From: Pseudomonadota bacterium
GTDB taxonomy: Bacteria; Pseudomonadota; Gammaproteobacteria; Burkholderiales; Rhodocyclaceae
Reading direction: 5' to 3'
Length of the DNA: 64,000 nt
Assembly: GCA_018241685.1 (NCBI GenBank)
Contig: JAFEDJ010000031.1
Location: forward strand, 122,952-186,951
The notes beneath the pieces are model-generated. The model had not been told where the DNA came from and ran no database searches. It was given only the letters and a program-made list of their open reading frames with translations. Shown here in pieces: positions 47,428-56,159 of this stretch. The position numbers and the translations under genes are program-made. The number at the start of each line of letters is the position of its first letter. The first letter of the stretch is position 1.

Positions 47428-49599
47428 TCAGTTGCCATCGGCCGCGGCCTGCTCGCGCCGGCGGTAGTGGATCACCGCGGGCGCAACAAGGAGCGCCCCC
47501 AGAGCCACGACGAGAAGCAAGGGCCACAACACGGGAGTATTCCACTCGCCGCGTTTCTGCTCCCTGGCAGCCACATCGATGCGCTGGTACTTCAGCGTAT
47601 TGCGGATGATCTTGCCGGGCTTGCGGTTGTAGACCCAGCCGTGCTGCAGCGTGTAAGCCTTTTCGTAAAAGCCCCAGACCCAGGGTGCGTCATGCTGCAG
47701 GATAGCCAGCATGCGCTCGATGATGGCCGTCCGCTCGGGGCCGTCCGGCATCGCCTTCATGCGCTCGAACAGGCGATCGTACTCAGGGTTCTCGTAGTTC
47801 GACGCATTCTCCCCCTGGCTCTTGACCTTACCTTGGGCGCCATGGAGCAGAAACAGGAAATTCTCCGGATCCGGATAATCGGCGTTCCAACCCCAGTAGA
47901 AGAGCTGGGCATTGCCCTTGCGGATCTTGTCCTGGAAACGGTTGTAATCGGTCGCCCTGACCACCAATTGGATATCCAGTTTCTTCAGTTGCTTGGAGAG
48001 CCAGTCAACGGAGGACTTGTCTCCCAGGCCAGTACCGGTGGTGTCGAGGTTGATCACCAGCGGTTCGCCAGTCTTCTCATCCCGCCCGCCCGGATACCCC
48101 GCCTCGACGAGCAGGCGGCGGGCCTCATCCACGGACTTGCGGCTGGGTTTGCCATCGACCCAGTCATAGACATACGGGTTGATCCCGGCCTTGCCCTCCC
48201 GATACCCAGAAATACCGGGCGGAATCGGATGCATGGCCGGCAAGCCGCGCCCATTGAGGAATACGGAGATGAACTCCTCTTGGTCGATGGCGATCGACAG
48301 GGCCAGCCGAAGCTTGCGGGCCCGTTCGCTATTGCCGCCCACGACCGGGTCGAGCATGTTGAAGCCCATGTACATCACGGTCGGCGCCACCGATGTATTG
48401 AGCTTGATGCCCTTGGCCACCATGTCGTCGGACAAGGTCACATCGCCTTGCCCCCCCATCTGTACCGCCTGATCGAAGTTGTCCGACGAAACGCCGGATG
48501 CGTCGTAGTAGCCCTGCAGGAATTTGTTCCAGTACGGAATACTCTCCTTCTCCCGGGTAAACACCACCTTATCGACGAACGGCATCGCCTTGCCACAGTC
48601 GACAAGCAAACCCGCTTCTCGGTCTCCCCGCTCTCCCTCACAGGGATAGGTTTCCCCATGGAAATTCGGATTTCGAGCCAACACCATGCGTGCATTGGGA
48701 TTGTTCTCCATCAGCATGTAAGGCCCAGTTCCAACCGGCCACCAATCCAGCGTCAGATTGCGTTCCGCCATACCAGGCTGGGAGAAGAAGCGATCAGCCT
48801 CATACGGAAGCGGTGCAAAGAAACTCATGGCCAGCCAGTAGGGAAACTGGGGGTATGTTCCCTTGATGCCGATCCGATAGGTGTAACGATCAACCACCTC
48901 GATGCCGCTCAACGGGTAGCGGCGCAGATCGATCCATCCCCCTTGCGGAGAAACCCGGCCCGCCTTCTCATCGGCCAGCAGGCGCGCCTGCAGATCCTTC
49001 AAACCAATAATGTAATCGCTCATCAACTCGAGCACTGGCGAATGCAGGCGAGGGTGAGCCAGACGCTTGATCTGATACACGAAATCATCGGAGGTAAGCT
49101 CACGCGTTCCCGTCTCTGGAAAATCACCGAGCCCGCGCTTCTCGGCAAGGTCCCTTTCTTGTAGCTTCCAATACACAGGCTCACCTTTTGCATCCACCGC
49201 AAAAGCCGGATGAGGTTGGTAATGAATCCCAGGCCGGATGTGGATCTCGTACTCACTGCGCGCAATCCTGGCCGGATCGCTGCCCTTTGGCAAAAGATGC
49301 CCCTCTGCATCGTATTCGCGAAGCAATGGCATCTGTACGGCCGCCATCGGTTCCAACTGGAAGGGGCGCTTCAAATAGTGGTACTGCAGCGGCGGCTCGT
49401 AGATCTGGCTCAGAAAAATCGCTTCGTCTTCACTGTAGGACTGCACCGGATCCAGATGCTTGGGACGCTGGGTGAAAGCCGTATAGAGGATGTTCTGCCC
49501 CCGCTCCGCCGCGGGGTAAGGATCGTTCCACACCTGGCCGCAACCAGCCACGAGCAGGGTGAAAGCAACCAGCCAAGAGTGATGAAGTGTCGCGCGCAT
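47428..49599 (-). CDS. family 5 extracellular solute-binding lipoprotein with C-terminal membrane helix
   Basis: A 723-residue binding protein of the peptide/nickel (SBP_bac_5) family. The signal ends LLVAGCGQVW (lipobox VAGC). The body includes PKHLDPVQSYSEDEAIFLSQ, EYEIHIRPGIHYQPHP, FSVF-like and FYWGWNADYPDPENFLFLL, typical of oligopeptide-binding proteins. Unusually, it ends in a hydrophobic helix (WPLLLVVALGALLVAPAVI) and a basic tail. No ABC permease or ATPase is nearby. It is divergent from fabI and convergent with the flavin cluster. Confidence 0.88.
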   Translation of the reverse strand: MRATLHHSWLVAFTLLVAGCGQVWNDPYPAAERGQNILYTAFTQRPKHLDPVQSYSEDEAIFLSQIYEPPLQYHYLKRPFQLEPMAAVQMPLLREYDAEGHLLPKGSDPARIARSEYEIHIRPGIHYQPHPAFAVDAKGEPVYWKLQERDLAEKRGLGDFPETGTRELTSDDFVYQIKRLAHPRLHSPVLELMSDYIIGLKDLQARLLADEKAGRVSPQGGWIDLRRYPLSGIEVVDRYTYRIGIKGTYPQFPYWLAMSFFAPLPYEADRFFSQPGMAERNLTLDWWPVGTGPYMLMENNPNARMVLARNPNFHGETYPCEGERGDREAGLLVDCGKAMPFVDKVVFTREKESIPYWNKFLQGYYDASGVSSDNFDQAVQMGGQGDVTLSDDMVAKGIKLNTSVAPTVMYMGFNMLDPVVGGNSERARKLRLALSIAIDQEEFISVFLNGRGLPAMHPIPPGISGYREGKAGINPYVYDWVDGKPSRKSVDEARRLLVEAGYPGGRDEKTGEPLVINLDTTGTGLGDKSSVDWLSKQLKKLDIQLVVRATDYNRFQDKIRKGNAQLFYWGWNADYPDPENFLFLLHGAQGKVKSQGENASNYENPEYDRLFERMKAMPDGPERTAIIERMLAILQHDAPWVWGFYEKAYTLQHGWVYNRKPGKIIRNTLKYQRIDVAAREQKRGEWNTPVLWPLLLVVALGALLVAPAVIHYRRREQAAADGN

Positions 49600-49695
49600 G
49601 GACCTAAGTCTAACGGATCACCCCATCGTCCGCGGCAAAGCACACGCCGGACGCATCCGTTATAATCGTGCGGTTATTCACTGGAGACACCTTAC

Positions 49696-50487
49696 ATGGG
49701 CTTTCTCGCCGGCAAACGCATCCTCATCACTGGATTGCTGTCCAACCGCTCGATTTCCTACGGGATCGCCAAAGCCATGCACCGGGAAGGTGCCGAACTG
49801 GCGTTCACCTATCAGAACGAACGCTTTGTCGACCGCGTTTCCAAGATGGCTGCCGAATTCGGGACTTCACTGGTATATCCTTGCGATGTCCAGAACGATG
49901 ATGAAATTGCCAAGCTGTTCGCCGAACTCGGCGCGCAATGGGACGGTCTGGACGGCCTCGTTCACTCCATCGCCTTCGCACCCAGTGAAGCCCTAGAGGG
50001 AGACTTTCTGGACAACGCCAGCCGCGAAGCCTTCCGGATCTCCCAGGAGGTCAGCGCCTACAGCTTCCCAGCCCTTGCCAAGGCCGCCCGGCCGTTGATG
50101 AAAGGACGCAATGGGTCGCTGCTCACCCTGTCCTATCTGGGCGCGGTGCGCACCATGCCCAACTACAACATCATGGGTCTGGCCAAAGCCAGCCTCGAAG
50201 CCGCAGTTCGCTACATGGCCGTAAGCCTCGGACCTGAAGGCACGCGCGTCAATGCCATTTCCGCAGGCCCGATCAAGACGCTTGCAGCCTCCGGTATCGG
50301 CAGTTTCGGCAAGCTGCTGGCCTTCAATGAACGCAACGCACCGCTACGCCGCAACGTGACCATCGAAGAAGTCGGCAACGTCGCTGCATTCCTGTGCTCC
50401 GACCTGGCGAGCGGCGTCACCGGGGAAATCATGTACGTGGATGGTGGCTTCAACACAACGGCTTTGGGGAATCCGGACCAAGGCTGA
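49696..50487 (+). CDS. fabI: enoyl-ACP reductase FabI
   Basis: A 263-residue NADH-dependent reductase of fatty acid elongation. [20 protein letters not shown] is the nucleotide-binding start; the catalytic Tyr and Lys lie in [11 protein letters not shown] (Y-x6-K) and [11 protein letters not shown] follows. A TATAAT at 49661-49666 is a good -10 for it; GGAG stands 9 bases before the ATG. Expected target of triclosan and isoniazid-type inhibitors. Confidence 0.97.
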   Translation: MGFLAGKRILITGLLSNRSISYGIAKAMHREGAELAFTYQNERFVDRVSKMAAEFGTSLVYPCDVQNDDEIAKLFAELGAQWDGLDGLVHSIAFAPSEALEGDFLDNASREAFRISQEVSAYSFPALAKAARPLMKGRNGSLLTLSYLGAVRTMPNYNIMGLAKASLEAAVRYMAVSLGPEGTRVNAISAGPIKTLAASGIGSFGKLLAFNERNAPLRRNVTIEEVGNVAAFLCSDLASGVTGEIMYVDGGFNTTALGNPDQG

Positions 50488-50504
50488 TCACCACTGATAG
50501 ATGA

Positions 50505-50533
50505 AAAAAGCCCTTGTTAAACAAGGGCTTTTT
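50505..50533. terminator. bidirectional terminator between fabI and ppiD
   Basis: A perfect 13-bp stem (50505-50517 with 50521-50533, loop TAA) with A-run before and T-run after, between the convergent fabI and ppiD genes. Confidence 0.93.
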
Positions 50534-50556
50534 ATTTCTACAGCACGGACGTCCGA

Positions 50557-52461
50557 TTACTTCTCTTTCGCTGGCTCCAGCGCTGCTGTGTTGATCTTCA
50601 CGTCATAGCGCTTGCGCAGGGCAGCAACGTACGCAGAGAAGTCCTGCTCAGCCAGAATCCGCGAATACTGCTGACGCAAGGCATCGAGACGCGGGTCACT
50701 CTCAGCCAGGGTTGGACGACTGACCTTCTCGATGCGGAAGATGGTATATCCAGCTCCCGGCACCTGGGCTCCGACATAGCTCGGGAGCTTGTCTACCGGG
50801 GCACGGAACACCGCTCTTACTGCATCCGGCGGCAAGTCCTGAGCTCCCCGCAGCAAGGCATGCGGCACTCCCCACGCCAGTTCAAGCGAATCGCCCTTAA
50901 CGAGTTTGGCAAGCTTGGCAGCACCATCCGCCTCCGCCAGCTTACTGGCCTCCTCGCTGATGAGCGCCTTGGCGATATCGGCCTTCACTTCTTCAAACGG
51001 GCGAATGGACGACGGCTTGAACTCCAGCACCCGGGCAGCCACCATGGTTCCGCTGCCAACATCAACGGCTTCCGTATTACGCTTGTTCTTGACGCTGTCT
51101 TCGGAAAAGAGTGCCGCGGCAAGCTTAGGATTATCAAACGGCGGCACCACCTTGCCTTCCCGCGCGAACCAGTCGGTAGTACGGATCTGTAGCTTGAACT
51201 TCTCGGCCGCCGGCTTGAGACTATCCGCCTGCTCATAGACCGTATTGCTGAACCCATCGACCAACTCGGCAAACTTCTTCGCAGCCTCCGTACGCTTGAG
51301 CTCTGCCGCAATCTCGGCTTTGACCTCGTCAAAGGCGCGCACCTTTTCCGCCTTCACACCAGTCAGCCGAATGATGTGAAAACCGAAATCCGACTGCACG
51401 ACACCCGACAAATCGCCTTCCTTGGCCAGCGCAAAAACCGCCTCCTCGAAGGGCTTGACCATTGCACCGCGGGCGAAATAGCCGAGATCTCCACCCTTGT
51501 CTGCCGACCCCGGATCCTGGGAATTATCCTTGGCCAGCTTCGCAAACTCAGCGGGGTTCGCCTTGAGTTGCTTCAGCACCCCTTCCGCTTTGTCCTTGGC
51601 TGCCTTCAAAGCGGCTTCGCCGGCTGCTTTATCGGCCTTAATCAGAATGTGACTCGCACGACGCTCCTCACCCTGGCGGAAACGCTCGGGATGGGCGTCA
51701 TACTCCTTACGGAGATCTGCATCACTGGGAAGCAGTTGGGAGGCCAGTTCGTCCTGGTTGAGAACAAGGTATTCAGCCCGGACTTGGGCCGGCACTTCAA
51801 AACGCTTCCGGTTCGCTTCGTAGAACTTACGCTCGGCATCCTCGGGGAGCTTAACTGATGCAGCATAATTTGCAGCCCCCAAGCGTACCTCGCTAATCTG
51901 ACGCTCCTCCTGTTGAACAGAGTAGACACCCTCCGCAGACTTGCGCGATACAAGGACACCTTCGGCCACGACACCGATCACCTGCTGCAAGGCCAGATCC
52001 TGACGCAAACGCGCCTCAAACACAGCCTGCGTCATCCCTTGGGCCTTCAGCACAGCCTCATAGCGCGGCAGGGAGAACTGCCCGTTATCCTGAAAGGCGG
52101 CAATCGATGTAATGGTGTCGCGAACACGTTGATCCGATACCGTCACATGCTTCTTGGCCAGATCAAGCGCCAACAGACGCTGATTCACCAGATTTTCCAG
52201 TACGGCACGACGCGCTTCCGCCGTCTCCATCATCGCCGGATTGAAATTGGCCCCCAGAGCCACACGCATGCGCTCCTGCTGCTCATGAAGCGCCTGCTGG
52301 AACTCAGCCTGGCCGATGGCTGAGCCCCCAACGGTTGCAAGCTCGCCGCCACCGCTCATGTTACGAACATAGGAGTCCACTCCCCAAAATGCGAAGGGCA
52401 GCGTAATTAGGAGCAGAAAAACCTGAACGATCTTCTTGTTGTTGCGTACAGCATCAAACAT
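50557..52461 (-). CDS. ppiD: periplasmic folding chaperone PpiD
   Basis: A 634-residue SurA-N/parvulin protein with one N-terminal helix (IVQVFLLLITLPFAFWGVDS) that anchors it in the inner membrane, periplasm facing. MFDAVRNNKKIVQ is the standard start; the PpiC domain lies near residues 270-365 (ASHILIKADKA, GGDLGYFARGAMVKPFEEAV, FGFHIIRLTG). PpiD works beside SecYEG with YfgM. The start at ATG 52461 has AAGGACC ahead. Confidence 0.95.
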   Translation of the reverse strand: MFDAVRNNKKIVQVFLLLITLPFAFWGVDSYVRNMSGGGELATVGGSAIGQAEFQQALHEQQERMRVALGANFNPAMMETAEARRAVLENLVNQRLLALDLAKKHVTVSDQRVRDTITSIAAFQDNGQFSLPRYEAVLKAQGMTQAVFEARLRQDLALQQVIGVVAEGVLVSRKSAEGVYSVQQEERQISEVRLGAANYAASVKLPEDAERKFYEANRKRFEVPAQVRAEYLVLNQDELASQLLPSDADLRKEYDAHPERFRQGEERRASHILIKADKAAGEAALKAAKDKAEGVLKQLKANPAEFAKLAKDNSQDPGSADKGGDLGYFARGAMVKPFEEAVFALAKEGDLSGVVQSDFGFHIIRLTGVKAEKVRAFDEVKAEIAAELKRTEAAKKFAELVDGFSNTVYEQADSLKPAAEKFKLQIRTTDWFAREGKVVPPFDNPKLAAALFSEDSVKNKRNTEAVDVGSGTMVAARVLEFKPSSIRPFEEVKADIAKALISEEASKLAEADGAAKLAKLVKGDSLELAWGVPHALLRGAQDLPPDAVRAVFRAPVDKLPSYVGAQVPGAGYTIFRIEKVSRPTLAESDPRLDALRQQYSRILAEQDFSAYVAALRKRYDVKINTAALEPAKEK

Positions 52462-52516
52462 GCGGGGGTCCTTAGTTACTACGCTTATTGGCAAGCGACT
52501 CTCGGCTGGAGAATAC

Positions 52517-52540
52517 AAAAAAGGCGAACCTCAGTTCGCC
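52517..52540 (-). terminator. terminator ahead of ppiD
   Basis: Stem GGCGAAC/GTTCGCC (52523-52529 with 52534-52540) followed on the minus strand by six T (52522-52517). It lies 62 bases upstream of the ppiD start and must end an upstream minus-strand transcript: either the candidate RNA that starts near 52644 or read-through from the tRNAs. Confidence 0.85.
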
Positions 52541-52644
52541 CTTTTCTCGCCTTACATTCGTGTGATCGCCGTTTGAGCGAATACGGCAAGAAACGAGGAG
52601 CATGCCAGCCCAACGTTCAATCAAACCGTAGCCACTGCATGAAC
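52519..52644 (-). ncRNA. candidate short intergenic transcript between tRNA-Asp and ppiD
   Basis: On the minus strand a promoter-like pair TTGTCC (52678-52673) and TAGACT (52655-52650), spacer 17, would start an RNA near 52644 that runs about 126 bases to the terminator at 52517-52540. A stem GCCGU/ACGGC is predicted inside. A 7-bp inverted repeat CTGCATG/CATGCAG (52635-52641 with 52656-52662) straddles the -10 and start. The region lies between two terminators, so the unit is isolated. It could instead be a ppiD leader with attenuator. Confidence 0.35.
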
Positions 52645-52700
52645 GGACGAGTCTACATGCAGGAATCGTAGGGGACAAGGCCCAATGAATGGTGAAAACA

Positions 52701-52730
52701 AAAAAGAAAAAGGCCACTTGTCGTGACCTT
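52701..52730 (-). terminator. terminator of the tRNA operon
   Basis: An 8-bp stem with one G-U pair (AAGGTCAC/GTGGCCTT, 52710-52730) followed on the minus strand by TTTTTCTTTTTTG, 26 bases after tRNA-Asp. Confidence 0.85.
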
Positions 52731-52755
52731 TTTTATATGAGCATCTTGATTTTGT

Positions 52756-52832
52756 TGGCGGAGTGGACGGGACTCGAACCCGCGACCCCCGGCGTGACAG
52801 GCCGGTATTCTAACCAACTGAACTACCACTCC
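52756..52832 (-). tRNA. tRNA-Asp (GTC)
   Basis: A 77-base cloverleaf on the minus strand: acceptor GGAGTGG pairs with CCACTCC, D arm GTTCAGTTGGTTAGAA, anticodon GTC in CCTGTCACGC, T arm GGGTTCGAGTCCC, and an encoded CCA end. Confidence 0.97.
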
Positions 52833-52857
52833 ATTTCGATTTCAGCCATCAAGTAGC

Positions 52858-52933
52858 TGGTGGGTGCTGACGGGGTCGAACCGCCGACATTCGCCTTGTA
52901 AGGGCGACGCTCTACCAACTGAGCTAAGCACCC
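52858..52933 (-). tRNA. tRNA-Val (TAC)
   Basis: A 76-base cloverleaf on the minus strand: acceptor GGGTGCT, D arm AGCTCAGTTGGTAGAGC, anticodon TAC in CCCTTACAAGG, T arm GGCGGTTCGACCCCGTC and an encoded CCA end. It lies 25 bases upstream of tRNA-Asp and 33 bases after hupB. Confidence 0.97.
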
Positions 52934-52966
52934 GGATATCGAAGACTTCTCGAAATCAAGAGGTAA

Positions 52967-53239
52967 TCATTGTAGTGCATCTTTCAATGCTTTACCAGGC
53001 CTAAATTTAGGAATTTTTGCCGATCCAATCTTGATCGCGGCACCTGTCCGCGGATTTCTGCCACTTCGTGCAGCACGCTCGCCTACGTGGAAGGTTCCAA
53101 AACCAACCAAGGTTACCGTCCCACCCTTTTTCAGGGTTTGCTTGACTGCACCAATAGCAGCATCCAACGCTCGCCCCGCAGCAGCTTTCGAAATGTCGGC
53201 ACCAACAGCAATTTGGTCGATCAGTTCGGATTTGTTCAT
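52967..53239 (-). CDS. hupB: nucleoid protein HU-beta
   Basis: A 90-residue DNA-binding protein that bends and compacts DNA as a dimer. [37 protein letters not shown] and [12 protein letters not shown] (beta-arm) are diagnostic. It starts at ATG 53239; the longer frame is upstream leader. A canonical promoter is visible at 53337-53366. lon, which often precedes hupB, is not adjacent here. Confidence 0.97.
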   Translation of the reverse strand: MNKSELIDQIAVGADISKAAAGRALDAAIGAVKQTLKKGGTVTLVGFGTFHVGERAARSGRNPRTGAAIKIGSAKIPKFRPGKALKDALQ

Positions 53240-53336
53240 ACAAGCCCCCTCGTTATCAGACAAACAGACAGGAAACCCCGACGACAAATGCTGGCGCAAT
53301 ATTGCGAGACCGCGGATGCGCACAGAGATTGATTCT

Positions 53337-53366
53337 ATATAGCGCGCTAAAAATCAAGATGTCAAG
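53337..53366 (-). promoter_or_regulatory. hupB promoter
   Basis: On the minus strand TTGACA (53366-53361), 18-base spacer, TATATA (53342-53337). The leader of about 90 bases includes a 12-base palindrome CGCAATATTGCG at 53296-53307 of unknown role. Confidence 0.75.
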
Positions 53367-53416
53367 ACAAGAGCCATGAAGACACCATCAGCAATGCTCA
53401 GCTCCCATCTCGGAAA

Positions 53417-53448
53417 TGCAAAAGACCGCGTAAACGCGGTCTTTTGCA
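53417..53448 (-). terminator. rpsT terminator
   Basis: A perfect 14-bp stem (53417-53430 with 53435-53448, loop TAAA) with T-rich 3' arm, 60 bases after the rpsT stop. Confidence 0.92.
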
Positions 53449-53507
53449 CACATACGTTGCTGCAATGCATGCCCTTTGAGGGTCATGCCGCACATCAATC
53501 GATATGC

Positions 53508-53786
53508 TTAAGCTGCAGCAACAGCACCCATCGCCTTGATGGAGGCAGACAGGCGGCTCTTGTGGCGAGCGGCCTTGTTCTTGTGGATGATTTTCTTGTC
53601 AGCGATGCTGTCGATGGTACGCTGAGAAACCACAAAAACTTGCTGAGCCACTTGCTTGTCACCAGCCACGACTGCCTTGCGAACAGCCTTGATAGCGGTG
53701 CGCAGACGCGAACGCAGGCTCATGTTGAGGGCGCGGGCCTTGACTGCTTGACGGGCGCGCTTACGGGCTTGTGCCGAGTTGGCCAT
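53508..53786 (-). CDS. rpsT: ribosomal protein S20
   Basis: A 92-residue, very basic 30S protein. [20 protein letters not shown] and [17 protein letters not shown] are the family norm, and the C-terminus ([18 protein letters not shown]) binds 16S rRNA. A promoter TTGCAA-N18-TAAAAT (53853-53824 on the minus strand) stands between the thiolase terminator and the start. Confidence 0.97.
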   Translation of the reverse strand: MANSAQARKRARQAVKARALNMSLRSRLRTAIKAVRKAVVAGDKQVAQQVFVVSQRTIDSIADKKIIHKNKAARHKSRLSASIKAMGAVAAA

Positions 53787-53823
53787 CTTTGAGTAATCCT
53801 AAAATAAATGCATTAAAGGCGGG

Positions 53824-53853
53824 ATTTTAATGGCAAGGATGTTCTTATTGCAA
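53824..53853 (-). promoter_or_regulatory. rpsT promoter
   Basis: Minus-strand TTGCAA (53853-53848) and TAAAAT (53829-53824) with an 18-base spacer, just after the upstream thiolase terminator and about 30 bases before the rpsT ribosome site AGGA. Confidence 0.65.
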
Positions 53854-53880
53854 GGCCTTTCGAACCTTTCCCAAAACGAA

Positions 53881-53910
53881 AATGCCCCGCACGCTCCCGT
53901 GCGGGGCATT
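53881..53910 (-). terminator. thiolase gene terminator
   Basis: A 12-bp stem (53881-53892 with 53899-53910, loop GCTCCC), 16 bases after the thiolase stop, followed on the minus strand by TTCGTTTTGGG. Confidence 0.85.
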
Positions 53911-53926
53911 AAAACTACCTGAAAAC

Positions 53927-55111
53927 TCAGATGCGCTCGAAGATTGTTGCGATACCCTGCCCGCCGCCGATACACATGGTCACCAGCGCATAACGGCCGC
54001 CGATGCGCTCGAGTTCGTACAGAGCCTTGGTCGCGATGAAGGCACCAGAACACCCAACCGGGTGGCCTAGAGCAATCGCCCCGCCGTTCGGGTTCGTCTT
54101 GGCCGGATCCAGACCGAGTACCTTCGAGACCGCCAAGGCCTGCGCCGCGAACGCCTCGTTCGACTCGATGACATCCATCTGATCGAGGGACAGACCAGCC
54201 TTCTTGAGCGCCAGACGCGATGCCGGGATCGGGCCTTCGCCCATGACGTCGTTCGGCACGCCGGCAACCGCGTAGGACACGAGGCGTGCGATCGGCTTGT
54301 AACCCGCATTGACCGCCGTGGAACCATCAGCCAGCACAAAGAACGCAGCACCGTCGTTGATGCCGGACGCGTTACCGGCAGTCACCGTGCCGTCCTTCTT
54401 GAACGCCGGCTTCATCTTGGCCAGGGACTCCATCGTCGTCCCGCGCTTGACATGCTCGTCGGTATCGAAGACGACCTCGCCCTTACGGGTTTGCTTGACG
54501 ATCGGGACGATCTGCGACTTGAAGCGACCTTCATCGATGGCCAGCGCAGCGCGGCGCTGGGACTCGACGGCAAACGCGTCCTGCTCTTCACGGCTGATAC
54601 CGTGCTTGGCAGCCAGATTCTCAGCGGTGATACCCATATGGCCAACGCCAAACGGATCGGTCAGGACCGCGACCATGCTGTCGATAGCCTTGGTGTCGCC
54701 CATTCGTGCGCCGGAACGCAGCGCCGGCATCAGGTAGGCAGCCTTGGACATGACCTCGACGCCACCACCAACACCATAATCAGCATCGCCGAGCAGGATG
54801 TTCTGAGCCGTAGTGACGATCCCCTGCAGACCAGAGGAACACAGACGACCGACCTGCATGGCGACAGACTCCATCGGCAAGCCTGCCTGAATGGAAGCCA
54901 CGCGAGGCACGTAAGCGTAACGGGAATCAGTAGGCATGCAGTTGCCCACAGTGACATAGTTGATCAGCTGAGGATCCACACCCGAGCGGACAACCGACTC
55001 CTTCATCACGATACCGGCCAAATCGCTCGAATCGAATTCCGCCAGCGCGCCTCCAAAGGCACCAATAGCAGAACGTACTGCGCTCAAAACCACCACTTCA
55101 CGATTAGCCAT
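53927..55111 (-). CDS. acetyl-CoA/beta-ketothiolase (BktB-like)
   Basis: A 394-residue thiolase joining or splitting acyl-CoA units. The active-site Cys lies in VGRLCSSGLQGIVT, the His in GGAIALGHPVGCSG and the second Cys in VTMCIGGGQG. The N-terminus (MANREVVVLSAVRSAIGAFG) is close to BktB enzymes used for polyhydroxyalkanoate monomers or for fatty acid breakdown. It stands alone with its own terminator; no phaB or phaC is nearby, so the pathway is open. Confidence 0.9.
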   Translation of the reverse strand: MANREVVVLSAVRSAIGAFGGALAEFDSSDLAGIVMKESVVRSGVDPQLINYVTVGNCMPTDSRYAYVPRVASIQAGLPMESVAMQVGRLCSSGLQGIVTTAQNILLGDADYGVGGGVEVMSKAAYLMPALRSGARMGDTKAIDSMVAVLTDPFGVGHMGITAENLAAKHGISREEQDAFAVESQRRAALAIDEGRFKSQIVPIVKQTRKGEVVFDTDEHVKRGTTMESLAKMKPAFKKDGTVTAGNASGINDGAAFFVLADGSTAVNAGYKPIARLVSYAVAGVPNDVMGEGPIPASRLALKKAGLSLDQMDVIESNEAFAAQALAVSKVLGLDPAKTNPNGGAIALGHPVGCSGAFIATKALYELERIGGRYALVTMCIGGGQGIATIFERI

Positions 55112-55138
55112 GTGAACTCCTCCTCAGAATTACTACGG

Positions 55139-56068
55139 TTAATTACCAACCCATCCGGCAACGCCCAACAGCGCCAGCACAAGACACAGCAGCACCAGCG
55201 TACGCCAGATCAGGCCGATAGTACTTTGCATGAAATCGGCGTCAGCTTCATCTCCAACCCCCATTTCCGGACGCTCCAATACATCTCCGGATTCGTGTAT
55301 CGGCATACCCAGACGTACTCCCAGAGCCCCTCCACCGCTTGCAAGAAGGATACCGGAAGCCTTGTCCTTCCACTGTGAAGCCTGAGCTCGCCAACAATAC
55401 ACACCATCCTCGAAATCGCCGACGATCGAAAAAGCGATCGCGGTCAACCGCACCGGCAGCCAGTCAAGAATAGCGAAAATCTTGCGGGAGAAGTCTCCGA
55501 AGTCGCCAAACTCGTCAGACTGCTCCCGACCTCCCCACGCCTCATTGAAAAAATGCGCAAGTCGGTAAAAGACAGCACCGCTGGGCCCGGGCATCAGGAT
55601 GAACCAGAAAGCTACCGCAAAAACATTACGGTGCGACGCGACCAGCGCCTCTTCGATTGCCAGCCTTGCCACTTCACTGGAACTCGCACCGTCGTGACTG
55701 CGCCCGCGCCACTCGGCGATCAGCCGCCTTGCTTGAGGAAGCTCTCCCATGCGCAACGCCAACTGAATATCTGTGAAGAAATGGCTGACCTGACGGAAAC
55801 CCATCGTCAGGTAAAGCACCAGCACATTGAAGGCAAAAGCCAGCACAGGATGCACATGCCAGAGGATGAAATACATCAATGCCGAACTGAAGCAGGCGAT
55901 AGTGATCGCCACCCACCATGCAACGGCGCCATGGCGTGCCTCACCGTCGTTGAAACGATCCTCGAGAAAACGGGCAAAAACGCCTAAGGGGGCTTTTACG
56001 AAACGCTCTACAGGGAGCGGACGAAGTTGCTCCAGGAGCAAGGCGGCAATCAGCGAAAACAGGGTCAT
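55139..56068 (-). CDS. CobD/CbiB-family membrane protein
   Basis: A 309-residue inner-membrane protein with about four helices. Segments MTLFSLIAALLLEQLRPLP, LGVFARFLEDRFNDGEARHG and FYRLAHFFNEAW match the CobD/CbiB-like group, whose authentic members make adenosylcobinamide; this betaproteobacterial branch is also near AmpE. No other cobalamin gene is in the window, so a corrinoid role is doubtful. It lies between the thiolase and a NUDIX gene, all minus strand. Confidence 0.75.
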   Translation of the reverse strand: MTLFSLIAALLLEQLRPLPVERFVKAPLGVFARFLEDRFNDGEARHGAVAWWVAITIACFSSALMYFILWHVHPVLAFAFNVLVLYLTMGFRQVSHFFTDIQLALRMGELPQARRLIAEWRGRSHDGASSSEVARLAIEEALVASHRNVFAVAFWFILMPGPSGAVFYRLAHFFNEAWGGREQSDEFGDFGDFSRKIFAILDWLPVRLTAIAFSIVGDFEDGVYCWRAQASQWKDKASGILLASGGGALGVRLGMPIHESGDVLERPEMGVGDEADADFMQSTIGLIWRTLVLLCLVLALLGVAGWVGN

Positions 56069-56159
56069 GCTGCGGGGGGCTTTGATGGGCCCTCATGGTT
56101 CAAGCCTATAAGATATGGCCCAAGATACCACCAAACTGACACAACACAAACGGAGAGGC

